From Firmicutes bacterium UBA3930 (lineage in GTDB: Bacteria; Bacillota; Clostridia; Caldicoprobacterales; Caldicoprobacteraceae): a stretch of DNA of 64,000 nt. The notes under the pieces are model-generated. The model worked only from the letters and a program-made list of their open reading frames with translations. It ran no database searches and was not told the origin of the DNA. The position numbers and the translations under genes are program-made. The DNA is taken from positions 145,386 to 209,385 of the forward strand of contig DGEI01000013.1 of the NCBI GenBank assembly GCA_002385885.1. The letters run 5' to 3'. This document shows, in pieces, positions 35,357-44,153 of the stretch; the first letter of the stretch is position 1, and each line of letters starts with the position of its first letter.

Positions 35357-36499
35357 CTACTTCACCATCATACCAAGCTTTATGAATCTGAACATGCGGT
35401 CGGCTGCATCAATTAACAGCTCCCTTCCCCTGGCTATCGCTTCATCAAGCGGCATAGCTGTATTTACAGTTGGCATAATGCTGTATATACCGTAATCATA
35501 CACCTTCTCAATTTCCGGCCCCATTCCTCCTACAATAGCAATAACTTTGACACCTTTGGTCATACATCTCTTGGCTAAGCCAACGGGGACTTTTCCGTAC
35601 ACAGATTGTCCGTCAATCCTGCCCTCGCCGGTCACAACAAAGTCAACGCCGTCCAGTAAATCCTCAAAACCCACATAGTCAAGAATTGTATCAACACCGG
35701 GTTTCAGCGCCGCATCAAAAAAGGCAACCAGAGCGGCTCCAAGGCCTCCCGCAGCTCCGGATCCGGGAATCAGGCTCATATCCTTTCCTGTTGTTTCCTT
35801 GATAAGCCTTTCATAACTTATCATTCCTGATTCCAGGATATCAAAAGTGCTGTCATCGACCCCTTTTTGCGGCCCGTACACAGCGGTAGCGCCATTGGGC
35901 CCCGTGAGAGGATTGGTGACATCGCATATTACGGTAATGGTACTCTCTTTGATCCTGGGATCAACATTGTCCAGGACAATTCTCTTAATTCTGCCCAGTT
36001 CCTTGCCTCCAAAGCCAACCCGACAGTTGTTTTCATCCAAAAATTCAACCCCCAGTGCCTGTGCCGCTCCAATACCGCCATCATTGGTTGCACTGCCTCC
36101 AATTCCTATCATAAAGTCTCTGATTCCCTCATCAAGGGCTGATTTGATTATCTCTCCGGTACCGTATGTAGTGGTGTTTAGCGGATCCTTTTTATGTCCC
36201 GGAATCAGCGGAAGTCCGGAAGCCTGGGCCATTTCGATTACCGCTGTTTTTCCATTGATAATTCCATATTGGGCTTCCACACACATCTCTTTCAATGGCC
36301 CCATTACCTTAACAGTTTTGTATTCGCCATTGAATGCTGTAACCAGACATTCTACCGTTCCCTCGCCTCCATCGGCAATGGGCAGCTTTATTATCTCCAA
36401 ATCATCAAAAATACGCCTCGCAGCCTCTTCCAAATGCTGAATTATCTCCTGAGATGAAAAATTGCCTTTAAATGAATCTGGAGCTAATATGATCTTCAT
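35357..36499 (-). CDS. Glycerate kinase
   Basis: This 380-residue protein belongs to the GlxK/GarK family of glycerate kinases, which phosphorylate D-glycerate with ATP. The N terminus is MKIILAPDSFKGNFSSQEI. Further motifs are LPIADGGEGTVECLV, IGIGGSATNDGGIGAAQALG, VICDVTNPLTGPNGA and VVTGEGRIDGQSVYGKVP. The length is normal. Together with the upstream Gfo/Idh and downstream sugar kinase genes, it suggests catabolism of sugar acids, though they are separate transcripts. Confidence 0.94.
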   Translation of the reverse strand: MKIILAPDSFKGNFSSQEIIQHLEEAARRIFDDLEIIKLPIADGGEGTVECLVTAFNGEYKTVKVMGPLKEMCVEAQYGIINGKTAVIEMAQASGLPLIPGHKKDPLNTTTYGTGEIIKSALDEGIRDFMIGIGGSATNDGGIGAAQALGVEFLDENNCRVGFGGKELGRIKRIVLDNVDPRIKESTITVICDVTNPLTGPNGATAVYGPQKGVDDSTFDILESGMISYERLIKETTGKDMSLIPGSGAAGGLGAALVAFFDAALKPGVDTILDYVGFEDLLDGVDFVVTGEGRIDGQSVYGKVPVGLAKRCMTKGVKVIAIVGGMGPEIEKVYDYGIYSIMPTVNTAMPLDEAIARGRELLIDAADRMFRFIKLGMMVK

Positions 36500-36532
36500 T
36501 ATTTAACACACCTTTCTACATCCTTATAATTT

Positions 36533-37912
36533 TTATCTCCAACCGTCTCCAAAATTATCCTCGGAAGCGGCCAGTTCTATCATTATGGCGCATTCTATAC
36601 GTTTACGCTGCATAATGCATGCCAATTCATTGGGAATAAATATACTGCCATTGGAAAAATATGCATTGGCATGACACCCGCCTGAACAATAGTATTTTGC
36701 CCAACATTTTTTACATTCTTCCTTGGTTATAACATTACACCCTTTAAATTCTTCTGTTATTCCGTTAATATCGTTTATTCCCTCATATACATCGCCTATT
36801 ATAAACTGTCTCTGTCCAACAAACTGGTGACAGGGATACAAATGTCCTTCAGGTGACACAGCCAGGTATTCAAAGCCGGCACCGCATGCTATTATCCGCC
36901 TTTGAATACATGGCCCCTTAAACAGATTAAGATTAAAATGATAAAATCTTAACCTGTTGCCGCTTTTTATATACTCAAGATACCTTTTAGCCAGCCTATC
37001 GTATTCATCAAGTATAGCCGGTATATGTTCCTGTGTTATGTGAAACGGTTCACCGCTTCCTACCACCGGTTCGATTGATACTTCATTAAATCCGAGGCCG
37101 GCTATATGAAACACGTCTTCAGAAAAGTCAAGGTTTTCGCCGGTAAAAGTACCGCGTATAAAATAATCCTTGTTCTTCCTTCCCTTTACCAGTTCCCTTG
37201 CCCGGGCTGCAATATCCTCATAGCTGCCGCTGCCGTCTCTGTAAAACCTCATTCTGTCATGAACTTCCTGCCTTCCATCCAGGCTTACAACAACATTGTC
37301 CATATATTGATTTATAAAATCTATGATGTCTTTATCCAGCAATGTGCCATTTGTAGTCAGAGTAAAATGAAATTTTTTTCCGGTATTTTTTTCAATCTCT
37401 TTCCCGTACGCAACTGCTCTCTTCACAACTTCATAATTGATGAGCGGCTCTCCGCCAAAGAAATCAATCTCAATATTTTCCCTGTTTCCTGAGTGCCTGG
37501 CCAAAAAATCCACTGCCCGTAACGCAACATCTTCAGACATGAGTTTATTACCGGTACAGTAATCACCTTTAGAAGCAAAGCAGTACTCACATGCCAGATT
37601 ACAGCCGTGAGCAATATGAAGGCATAATGCTTTCAGACCATTGTTGTTTTCAAGCTGTTTTAAAAGTGTACTATCATCAGGATCAGGACTGTACAGCATT
37701 TGCTGCTCCTTTAGGCTCTCAATTTCGTCACATGCTTCACTTATAACATCGGCATCAAACATACCGCCGAGCTTTTCCATTACTTCCTGCCCTGACAAAT
37801 TTTCCGGAAAAGCTTTAAGAATTTCATAAGTAACTTCATCAATGCTGAATATGCTGCCGCTATTGGCATCAACAGCAATAAAAAATCCATTGTTTTCAAA
37901 TGCATGTACCAC
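36533..37912 (-). CDS. SCIFF-type radical-SAM peptide maturase
   Basis: This 459-residue enzyme resembles the maturase that forms Cys-Thr thioether links in the SCIFF peptide of Clostridia. Residues 1-90 form a peptide-recognition-like domain (MVHAFENNGFFIAVDANSGS). The radical-SAM cluster motif is HGCNLACEYCFA near residue 107. DFFGGEPLIN and TTNGTLLD follow. A C-terminal SPASM region is rich in cysteine (CGAGFEYLAVSPEGHLYPCHQF, ECKKCWAKYYCSGGCHANAY). The start is GTG at 37912 behind GGAGGG. No short six-cysteine peptide gene is seen on either side, where it usually lies. The family call is by motif memory. Confidence 0.82.
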   Translation of the reverse strand: MVHAFENNGFFIAVDANSGSIFSIDEVTYEILKAFPENLSGQEVMEKLGGMFDADVISEACDEIESLKEQQMLYSPDPDDSTLLKQLENNNGLKALCLHIAHGCNLACEYCFASKGDYCTGNKLMSEDVALRAVDFLARHSGNRENIEIDFFGGEPLINYEVVKRAVAYGKEIEKNTGKKFHFTLTTNGTLLDKDIIDFINQYMDNVVVSLDGRQEVHDRMRFYRDGSGSYEDIAARARELVKGRKNKDYFIRGTFTGENLDFSEDVFHIAGLGFNEVSIEPVVGSGEPFHITQEHIPAILDEYDRLAKRYLEYIKSGNRLRFYHFNLNLFKGPCIQRRIIACGAGFEYLAVSPEGHLYPCHQFVGQRQFIIGDVYEGINDINGITEEFKGCNVITKEECKKCWAKYYCSGGCHANAYFSNGSIFIPNELACIMQRKRIECAIMIELAASEDNFGDGWR

Positions 37913-37956
37913 TAAAGTTTCCCTCCATGTGTTCTGTCCTTTTATGTATTCTTCAC

Positions 37957-37986
37957 AAAATAATTCCTGGATACAACCAGGAATTA
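37957..37986 (-). terminator. Terminator of the ROK kinase gene
   Basis: TAATTCCTGG and CCAGGAATTA form a perfect 10-bp stem with a 6-base loop, followed by TTTTG on the minus strand. It lies between the ROK kinase stop and the SCIFF-type maturase gene. Confidence 0.65.
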
Positions 37987-38018
37987 TTAACGATTATGAA
38001 TGCTTTCACACTCATATA

Positions 38019-38978
38019 TCACATTATCTTTCCCAGCATGGCTGCACCAACTATACCTGCATCATTGCCCAGCTGTGCAACTGTAATCCTGGTCTGCGGC
38101 ACACCTTCCAGGGGATATACTCTTTGCCTTACCAGTTCACGCAGAGGTTTCAACAGGTATTCTCCTTCCCTGGATATACCTCCGCCAACTGCCACAATCT
38201 CCGGTTGAAAAATATTGATTATGTTGGCAAGGCCTTCAGCAACATATTTTATGTACTTAGCAACCAGCTCCTGCCCGGTCCTGTCCCCTTGCTTTGCAGC
38301 ATCGAAGGCAGTTTTTGCATTGATCTGTGATAAATCATTATTAACAAGCTTATTGATCAAAGAATCAGGATTGGCAACAGCTGCATCTTTCGTCTGACGT
38401 ATCAATGCGGTGGCTGATGCATAGGACTCCCAGCAGCCTTTCCTTCCGCATTTGCACTGTTCCCCGTCTACAACGATTACCATATGTCCTATTTCAGCCG
38501 CAGCATTGTTAAAACCGCTGTATACTTTCCCGTTTATTATAATCCCGCCGCCAATACCCGTACCAAGAGTAACAGTCACAGAATGCTTTGCACCTTTACA
38601 GGCGCCTGCCATGTTTTCACCCAGGGCGGCTGCATTGGCATCATTATCGAGGTATACCGGGAGATCAACATATTTTTGTATTCCTGCCCTTATAGGTACG
38701 TTCCTGAATTTCAGATTACTTGCATATATAAGGATCCCCTCATCACAATTCGGGGCACCCGGGCTCCCTACACCTATCGCTTTCACATCGTCAATTGAAA
38801 TACCTGAATCCTTTATTACCTTAAGAGTCAGCATTGCCATATCATATATAATCTCAGGGTATTCCCTGTCGCTCAACGTAGGTACACTGTCTTTATGTAT
38901 TATATTTCCCTGATCATCAACAAGCCCGGCTGCTATATTTGTCCCGCCCAGATCAATACCAACATAATACAACTCCAA
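38019..38978 (-). CDS. ROK family glucokinase
   Basis: This protein of about 319 residues phosphorylates glucose or a related sugar with ATP. The phosphate loop is YYVGIDLGGTNIAAGL at the N terminus. GTGIGGGIIING follows the sugar-binding segment LDNDANAAALGE. The ROK zinc motif is CKCGRKGCWESYASATALI near residues 170-190. The start is set at TTG 38978, 4 bases after AGAGGAGG. A second TTG two codons later is possible. It is a bacterial glucokinase (GlcK type), not a repressor, because it lacks an N-terminal helix-turn-helix. Confidence 0.9.
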   Translation of the reverse strand: MELYYVGIDLGGTNIAAGLVDDQGNIIHKDSVPTLSDREYPEIIYDMAMLTLKVIKDSGISIDDVKAIGVGSPGAPNCDEGILIYASNLKFRNVPIRAGIQKYVDLPVYLDNDANAAALGENMAGACKGAKHSVTVTLGTGIGGGIIINGKVYSGFNNAAAEIGHMVIVVDGEQCKCGRKGCWESYASATALIRQTKDAAVANPDSLINKLVNNDLSQINAKTAFDAAKQGDRTGQELVAKYIKYVAEGLANIINIFQPEIVAVGGGISREGEYLLKPLRELVRQRVYPLEGVPQTRITVAQLGNDAGIVGAAMLGKIM

Positions 38979-39165
38979 TATACCTCCTCTTCTGCAGCTG
39001 ATAACTAAATAATACAATATTTTTATCTATAAAGCAATTTAAACGCTGTATTTTTTATTCAAGTTTCCACAGCCAGAAATGATGGTTTAATACTGCAATA
39101 ATACCGGTGTTGCACCCGGCGTAACAGACGTGGTGGAACCGTTGACAGCCGGCTTATATTTTAAA

Positions 39166-39975
39166 TCAATACCTATTAATCAGCCTGTTGATCCTGTATT
39201 CTGTGCTTTCCTTATATATATCCGGATTTACCAGGTATTCATTAAGCACAGGAACCGCATCGGGAAGGTAGCGGCGGTATATATATTTCAATCTCCGGAC
39301 TACGCCAGAATAGGGATTAAGAAAATCCGTCATAATTTCATTAATGCCGGATTCGTGAAGGGTATATAATAATGACGATAAAGCTTCTTCGGTGTCGGTT
39401 ATCCCCGGCAGTACAGGTGATATAAAAACCCATACGGGTATGCCGGCCTTTGCCAGTTCTTTTGCTGCAGATATGCGCATTTGCGGCAGTGAGGCGCCCG
39501 GCTCCAGTATCCGTGCAATTTTGGGGTTCATTGTGGTTATGGAAAACCCGGCTTTACACATATTCAGCTGACTTAGTATTGAAATATCCCTTTTTACAAG
39601 GGCAGATTTTGTCAGAATATGAACCTCAAGCATCTGGTAATCAGCCAGAAGCTCCAGTATAGATCTGGTTACCTTATACCTGGCTTCATCAGGCTGATAA
39701 GCATCGGTTACCGTTCCGATCAATACTTTACCCCCAGGTTTTTTACGGCTTTTCAGCTGTTTTGACAGTATGTAAGCTGCATTTATCTTTATATCAACAA
39801 AATAACCCCATTTTTCCCTGTGGTTGGAAAAGCGGCTCATAAACGATGCATAACAATAATGACAGCCATGGGAACAGCCGGTATACGGATTTATACAATA
39901 ATCAAAGCCCCTGATGCCGGTTTTGCCAAGTATGGATTTGCACAACACCTCTCTGCGGACTATTGATGGCGACAC
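39166..39975 (-). CDS. SPL-family radical-SAM protein
   Basis: This 269-residue radical-SAM protein has the cluster motif GCSHGCHYCYASFM near residues 34-47. LIGTVTDAYQPDE and VHILTKSALVKRDI are typical of the SPL-like family of uncharacterised radical-SAM proteins (the Rv2578c type). It is shorter than genuine spore photoproduct lyase and lacks the SplB C terminus. The biochemical function is unknown. It is monocistronic and sits downstream of the seven-tRNA cluster. Confidence 0.82.
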   Translation of the reverse strand: MSPSIVRREVLCKSILGKTGIRGFDYCINPYTGCSHGCHYCYASFMSRFSNHREKWGYFVDIKINAAYILSKQLKSRKKPGGKVLIGTVTDAYQPDEARYKVTRSILELLADYQMLEVHILTKSALVKRDISILSQLNMCKAGFSITTMNPKIARILEPGASLPQMRISAAKELAKAGIPVWVFISPVLPGITDTEEALSSLLYTLHESGINEIMTDFLNPYSGVVRRLKYIYRRYLPDAVPVLNEYLVNPDIYKESTEYRINRLINRY

Positions 39976-40195
39976 ATTCGCTCCCCCTTAGCATAAAGAA
40001 TAAGTAAACAAGCAATATAAACAGGAATAAATGCATTTTTTAAATGGATCAAATCATGCAAAATATTGATTCCATGCTTTATATGTAAAATATTATATCA
40101 TAATAATCAACAGGCCTGATAAGGAGATATGCAGTTCTTAAATAAAATGCTGTAAATTTTTCAAGTGGTAAAAATTGGCTAAACGCATAAATGCT

Positions 40196-40232
40196 AAAAA
40201 TAATCAGCCCGCAAAGCATTGAGCTATGCGGG
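40196..40232 (-). terminator. Terminator of the seven-tRNA cluster
   Basis: CCCGCATAGC and GCTTTGCGGG (minus strand) pair over 10 bases with one U-U mismatch and loop TCAAT. They are followed by CTGATTATTTTT. It lies three bases after the 3' end of tRNA-Arg(TCG). Confidence 0.65.
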
Positions 40233-40234
40233 TT

Positions 40235-40311
40235 TGGTGCGCCCAGCAGGATTCGAACCTGCGGCCTCCAGATTCGAAGTCTGTCACTCTATCCAGCTGA
40301 GCTATGGGCGC
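40235..40311 (-). tRNA. tRNA-Arg(TCG)
   Basis: The acceptor GCGCCCA pairs with TGGGCGC and CCA is encoded. The anticodon loop CTTCGAA gives TCG. It is the last gene of the seven-tRNA cluster. Confidence 0.95.
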
Positions 40312-40318
40312 ATATAAT

Positions 40319-40393
40319 TGGAGCGGGAGACGGGATTCGAACCCGCGACATTCGCCTTGGCAAGGCGACGCTCTACCACTGAGCCACTCCCGC
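40319..40393 (-). tRNA. tRNA-Gly(GCC), copy 2
   Basis: The acceptor GCGGGAG pairs with CTCCCGC and CCA is encoded. The anticodon loop TTGCCAA gives GCC. It is identical to the copy at 2331-2405. Confidence 0.95.
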
Positions 40394-40435
40394 GTCCTGT
40401 AATATATATTGCTTTATACAATTTTATATTTTCTC

Positions 40436-40520
40436 TGGTGCGGGCGAAGAGATTTGAACTCCCACGCCGTATGGCACTAGATCCTAAGTCTAGCGCGTCT
40501 GCCAGTTCCGCCACGCCCGC
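40436..40520 (-). tRNA. tRNA-Leu(TAG)
   Basis: The long variable arm is class II. The acceptor GCGGGCG pairs with CGCCCGC and CCA is encoded. The anticodon loop CTTAGGA gives TAG. Confidence 0.95.
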
Positions 40521-40627
40521 ATATTACCATTTCTTATTCATTACCTATAATATCAATAAAAGTTGTTCTACACAAAGGTAAACAACATAATCAACCATTT
40601 TGATTATTATGGTAATGAATCATATAA

Positions 40628-40702
40628 TGGCTGGGGCGGCAGGATTCGAACCTACGCATGCGGGAGTCAAAGTCCCGTGCCTTACCGCTTGGCTACGCCC
40701 CA
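40628..40702 (-). tRNA. tRNA-Gln(TTG)
   Basis: The acceptor TGGGGCG pairs with CGCCCCA and CCA is encoded. The anticodon loop CTTTGAC gives TTG. Confidence 0.95.
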
Positions 40703-40712
40703 GTAAAAAAAA

Positions 40713-40790
40713 TGGGGTGGGTAGTGGGACTTGAACCCACGACCTCCAGAGCCACAATCTGGCGCTCTAACCAGCTGAACTATACCCACC
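40713..40790 (-). tRNA. tRNA-His(GTG)
   Basis: The acceptor GGTGGGT pairs with ACCCACC and CCA is encoded. The anticodon loop ATTGTGG gives GTG. The extra 5' G expected of tRNA-His is encoded. Confidence 0.94.
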
Positions 40791-40800
40791 ATAAAGCCAA

Positions 40801-40877
<77 letters not shown>

Positions 40878-40884
40878 ATATAAT

Positions 40885-40958
40885 TGGAGCGGGTGATGGG
40901 AATCGAACCCACGCTACCAGCTTGGAAGGCTGGAATTCTACCACTGAATTACACCCGC
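40885..40958 (-). tRNA. tRNA-Gly(TCC)
   Basis: The acceptor GCGGGTG pairs with CACCCGC and CCA is encoded. The anticodon loop CTTCCAA gives TCC. It is the first gene of the cluster in transcription order: Gly, Arg, His, Gln, Leu, Gly, Arg. Confidence 0.95.
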
Positions 40959-41050
40959 ATATCTGGAATTCATTTTATCACCTGTTCAGACGCAAATTAT
41001 ATTTTAGCTTGTTATCTGGTTTTTGTCAACCACTTTTTTAAAAGTGAGGT

Positions 41051-41533
41051 TCATACTTTATCCACATTTACAATCTGCGGAACAAGTTTATCTTTAAATA
41101 TTTCCAGAATTCCTATTGTTGCTTTCATATTACCTCTTGAATGAGATAAGCTCCCCGGATTCATAAATATAGTTCTATCAGCAATAAAAATCTCAGCTTT
41201 ATGCGTATGACCAAATAAAACGGCATCATATCCTTTACCGTACACAGCATTGATCAGTTGATGCGTTCCCAATTTAACCCTGTACAGATGTCCATGGGTT
41301 AAAAATATCCGTTTATCACCTGCTTCAATTTCTTTGTAATAGGGAACTTGCCTGGTAAAATCACAATTGCCGCAGACATATTCAACAGGCAGGCCCGATA
41401 CGTTATGCAGATAAATGGCATCAGAGCACAGATCTCCCAGATGAACAAACATGCTTATATCTTTAAATCTTTGAGCTATTCTGTCCAGTATAAGCCTTTC
41501 TCCATGGCTATCGCTTATTACTCCAATTTTCAT
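41051..41533 (-). CDS. YfcE/MJ0936-type metallophosphodiesterase
   Basis: This 160-residue calcineurin-like phosphoesterase has the full metal-ligand set: MKIGVISDSHGE, FVHLGDLCSD, VCGNCDF, IFLTHGHLY and LFGHTHKAE. Family members hydrolyse phosphodiesters in vitro; the physiological substrate is unclear. It follows rdgB after 12 bases. The order rph-rdgB-yfcE is widely conserved in Firmicutes, which supports a housekeeping role. Confidence 0.92.
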   Translation of the reverse strand: MKIGVISDSHGERLILDRIAQRFKDISMFVHLGDLCSDAIYLHNVSGLPVEYVCGNCDFTRQVPYYKEIEAGDKRIFLTHGHLYRVKLGTHQLINAVYGKGYDAVLFGHTHKAEIFIADRTIFMNPGSLSHSRGNMKATIGILEIFKDKLVPQIVNVDKV

Positions 41534-41545
41534 GACATCTTTTCC

Positions 41546-42154
41546 TCAAGTTTTTCTTATGTACCCCTGTTTTATCATTAGCTCCTTAAGCTTTTTCAAT
41601 GCTTTACCGCGGTGGCTTATAACATTCTTTTCCTGAGGAGTGAGTTCAGCAAAGGTTTTATCCAACCCATCCACAATGAACAATGGATCATAACCAAACC
41701 CGTTCCTGCCTGCCGGGGAGAACCCTATCTTCCCGTAACATGAACCTGCTGCAGTGAGAACCGTTCCATCCGGAGCTGCAAACACAACAACACAACGAAA
41801 AACAGCCTGTCTCTTTTCAAATGAAACCGCTTCCAACAATTTCAATAGTTTTTCGTTATTCTCTTCATCGGAGGCATTTGGGCCGGCAAAACGTGCTGAA
41901 TAGACACCCGGCCGGCCGCCCAGAGCCATAACCTCCAATCCCGAATCATCAGCAATTACCGGCATACCTGTATATTTACAGATCTCCAAAGCCTTTTTTA
42001 GCGCATTCTCCTCAAAAGAATCCCGGTCCTCTTCTACTTTTATATTGACACCGGCATCTTTCAAAGACAATATATCATAGGGCAGGCCATTAAGAATCTG
42101 CCTGATCTCCAGGACCTTTCCGGGATTATTGGTTGCAGCAATTATGCTTCTCAT
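41546..42154 (-). CDS. rdgB: XTP/dITP diphosphatase (RdgB/HAM1)
   Basis: This 202-residue pyrophosphatase removes non-canonical purine triphosphates (XTP, dITP) from the nucleotide pool. The N terminus MRSIIAATNNPGKVLEI and the catalytic segment VIADDSGLEVMALGGRPGVYSARFAG are diagnostic, followed by GFGYDPLFIVDG. The start is set at ATG 42154, which overlaps the rph stop by four bases (ATGA). A longer in-frame start at 42175 would have no ribosome-binding site. Confidence 0.95.
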   Translation of the reverse strand: MRSIIAATNNPGKVLEIRQILNGLPYDILSLKDAGVNIKVEEDRDSFEENALKKALEICKYTGMPVIADDSGLEVMALGGRPGVYSARFAGPNASDEENNEKLLKLLEAVSFEKRQAVFRCVVVFAAPDGTVLTAAGSCYGKIGFSPAGRNGFGYDPLFIVDGLDKTFAELTPQEKNVISHRGKALKKLKELMIKQGYIRKT

Positions 42155-42894
42155 ACTTCCTGCCCTACCAAACAATTAAGATTGCCCAGGGCTTCCTTTT
42201 GGCAATCGATAATCTGCCGAATACCGGTTTGCCCCATTTTCACCAGAATATCAAGATCCTTTAGTGTAAACGGCGATATTTCACCTGTCCCCTGTATTTC
42301 TATCAATTCATATTTTTCATTCATAACCAGGTTCATATCAACGGTGGCCAAAGAATCCTCTTCATAGCAGAGATCCAGCATGATTTCATTATTCACTATA
42401 CCTACACTTACTGCTGCGGCATAGCTTTTGATCGGGCTCTTCTCAATAAGTTCCTGGTCCAGCATACTTTTTATGCACTGCACCAATGCGATATAACCAC
42501 CGGTTATCGAACAGGTCCTGGTACCTCCATCAGCCTGAATAACGTCACAATCAATCCATATGGTTCTTTCACCCAGAAGGTCCGTATCGGTAACACAGCG
42601 TAAAGAGCGGCCTATCAGCCGCTGGATTTCCATAGTCCGTCCCTCCGGCCTGCCTCGGGATGATTCCCTGACTTTCCGTATCCGTGTAGATCCGGGAAGC
42701 ATTCCATATTCACTGGTTATCCACCCTTTTCCCGTTCCCTTCAAAAACGCAGGTACCTTGTCATCAATGGCAGCGGTGCATATCACCCGGGTGTTGCCCA
42801 TTTCAATTAAAGCTGAACCGTTTGCATTCAGTATATAATCCGTATAAATTTTTATCTGGCGCAACTCATTATTGTTTCTTCCATCAATTCTCAT
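42151..42894 (-). CDS. rph: Ribonuclease PH
   Basis: This 247-residue phosphorolytic 3'-5' exoribonuclease trims tRNA 3' ends. It has the substrate-binding segment SSRGRPEGRTMEIQRLIGRS and QADGGTRTCSITGGYIAL. The length is typical and no truncation is seen. Its position just downstream of a tRNA cluster on the other side of yfcE may be chance. It is transcribed with rdgB and yfcE. Confidence 0.96.
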   Translation of the reverse strand: MRIDGRNNNELRQIKIYTDYILNANGSALIEMGNTRVICTAAIDDKVPAFLKGTGKGWITSEYGMLPGSTRIRKVRESSRGRPEGRTMEIQRLIGRSLRCVTDTDLLGERTIWIDCDVIQADGGTRTCSITGGYIALVQCIKSMLDQELIEKSPIKSYAAAVSVGIVNNEIMLDLCYEEDSLATVDMNLVMNEKYELIEIQGTGEISPFTLKDLDILVKMGQTGIRQIIDCQKEALGNLNCLVGQEV

Positions 42895-42915
42895 TTTACA
42901 AGCTCCTCCAGTATA

Positions 42916-43905
42916 TCAGTATTCATTGGCAAAAGCAGATACGCTTATTTGTCCTCCATCATATTCTTTGCCTTCAACCATAATTATAACCTCTTCCACA
43001 TTGGGAAACTGTCTGGCTGTCATTATAACTGACTTCAGAACCAACGCTTCGCTTTGCGGCATTTGGGCCAATTCACCGAATTCCTTGCTGAAATTTATAT
43101 ATGTAATACCATTTTCAACTTCTACCCCTAACAGTTTTGTATCTACAGGAATATCCATATTCAGGCCAATATCCCTGGGCCCATTTAAAAGCTCCCGGAC
43201 AGCAGTCTCAATTGATATGCTTTCATCCTCAACTATCCTTGTAACCGGTACAATGTAATCATAAACAGCATCCGGTGAGGAATGAAAGAATACAGTTACC
43301 TTGTTCCCGTCATGGCTTGCACTTGAACCCAGTTCCAAATTCACATCCTGAGGGTCAATCGGCTTACTGACATCAGTACCATATTTTAGTGTTTCAACAA
43401 TTTTTCCATCGAACAAAAACTGAACCCTGTCGATGGTGCTGAATCCGGCCAGTGTAAGGGTTATGCCCTGAACCATATTATTTTCTTCCACAGCGCTGTT
43501 AAATTCCATAGCTTTTTTGTTTAGATCCAGCTTGGCCAACCCGTCTTTTATTGACATTCCCAGGATTTCAGTACCTTCAGGCAGCAATGGTTTAAGACCC
43601 ATGGCCATCAAATCCGGCTGCTGCTCCGGAGAGTCTATCATCTTTCTCAGCGTTGCCTTGGCAATACCCTCTTCCCATGGGATCTTGCGCATAACCGGTA
43701 CCAGGTATCCTGCACCATCCTGGTAATATACCAGGGTTTCACGTATGGTTTCATCCTCTTCCTCTTCGGTTTCATCGTCAGGTATTCCCTGAGGAAACTC
43801 CTCTTCAAATTCTTCCTTTGTCTTAACCGACTTACATCCTATGGTTAACAGGACAACAAAAGCAAGAATTATAGCAAGTAAAGCAATATTTTTTTTGGAC
43901 AACAT
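42916..43905 (-). CDS. GerMN-domain lipoprotein
   Basis: This 329-residue lipoprotein has the signal peptide MLSKKNIALLAIILAFVVL, and a lipobox ends at the cysteine of LTIGC (residue 24). A very acidic linker (DDETEEEEDET) follows. Two GerMN repeats occupy about 60-180 and 200-320, as in the spore germination protein GerM. The start is at ATG 43905 behind GGGGGGAG. It is probably located at the outer face of the membrane and linked to sporulation or germination. It lies 21 bases before rph, with which it may be cotranscribed. Confidence 0.85.
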   Translation of the reverse strand: MLSKKNIALLAIILAFVVLLTIGCKSVKTKEEFEEEFPQGIPDDETEEEEDETIRETLVYYQDGAGYLVPVMRKIPWEEGIAKATLRKMIDSPEQQPDLMAMGLKPLLPEGTEILGMSIKDGLAKLDLNKKAMEFNSAVEENNMVQGITLTLAGFSTIDRVQFLFDGKIVETLKYGTDVSKPIDPQDVNLELGSSASHDGNKVTVFFHSSPDAVYDYIVPVTRIVEDESISIETAVRELLNGPRDIGLNMDIPVDTKLLGVEVENGITYINFSKEFGELAQMPQSEALVLKSVIMTARQFPNVEEVIIMVEGKEYDGGQISVSAFANEY

Positions 43906-44082
43906 ACTCTCCCCCCTAACCAATCTCTTGCTATTATTTATATTAGGGGTCATTTCAGAGTATGTCTTTATTAATAATTATTTTATCACATATTGTTTAG
44001 TCTTTGTGTTTTTTTATGAAGATTGTCCAATTTTCTTTTACGGAGCTTTGTTTTATGAATCCAAGCTTTTTTGCAAATTTTT

Positions 44083-44112
44083 TTGATAAACAAAGCCTGC
44101 ATATAGTATAAT
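44083..44112 (+). promoter_or_regulatory. Promoter of rqcH
   Basis: TTGATA (44083-44088) and TATAAT (44107-44112) have an 18-base spacer. They lie about 40 bases before the ATG of rqcH. Confidence 0.7.
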
Positions 44113-44153
44113 TGTTATTGCTGTACAGCACAATGATATTTTGGAGGTTTAAT

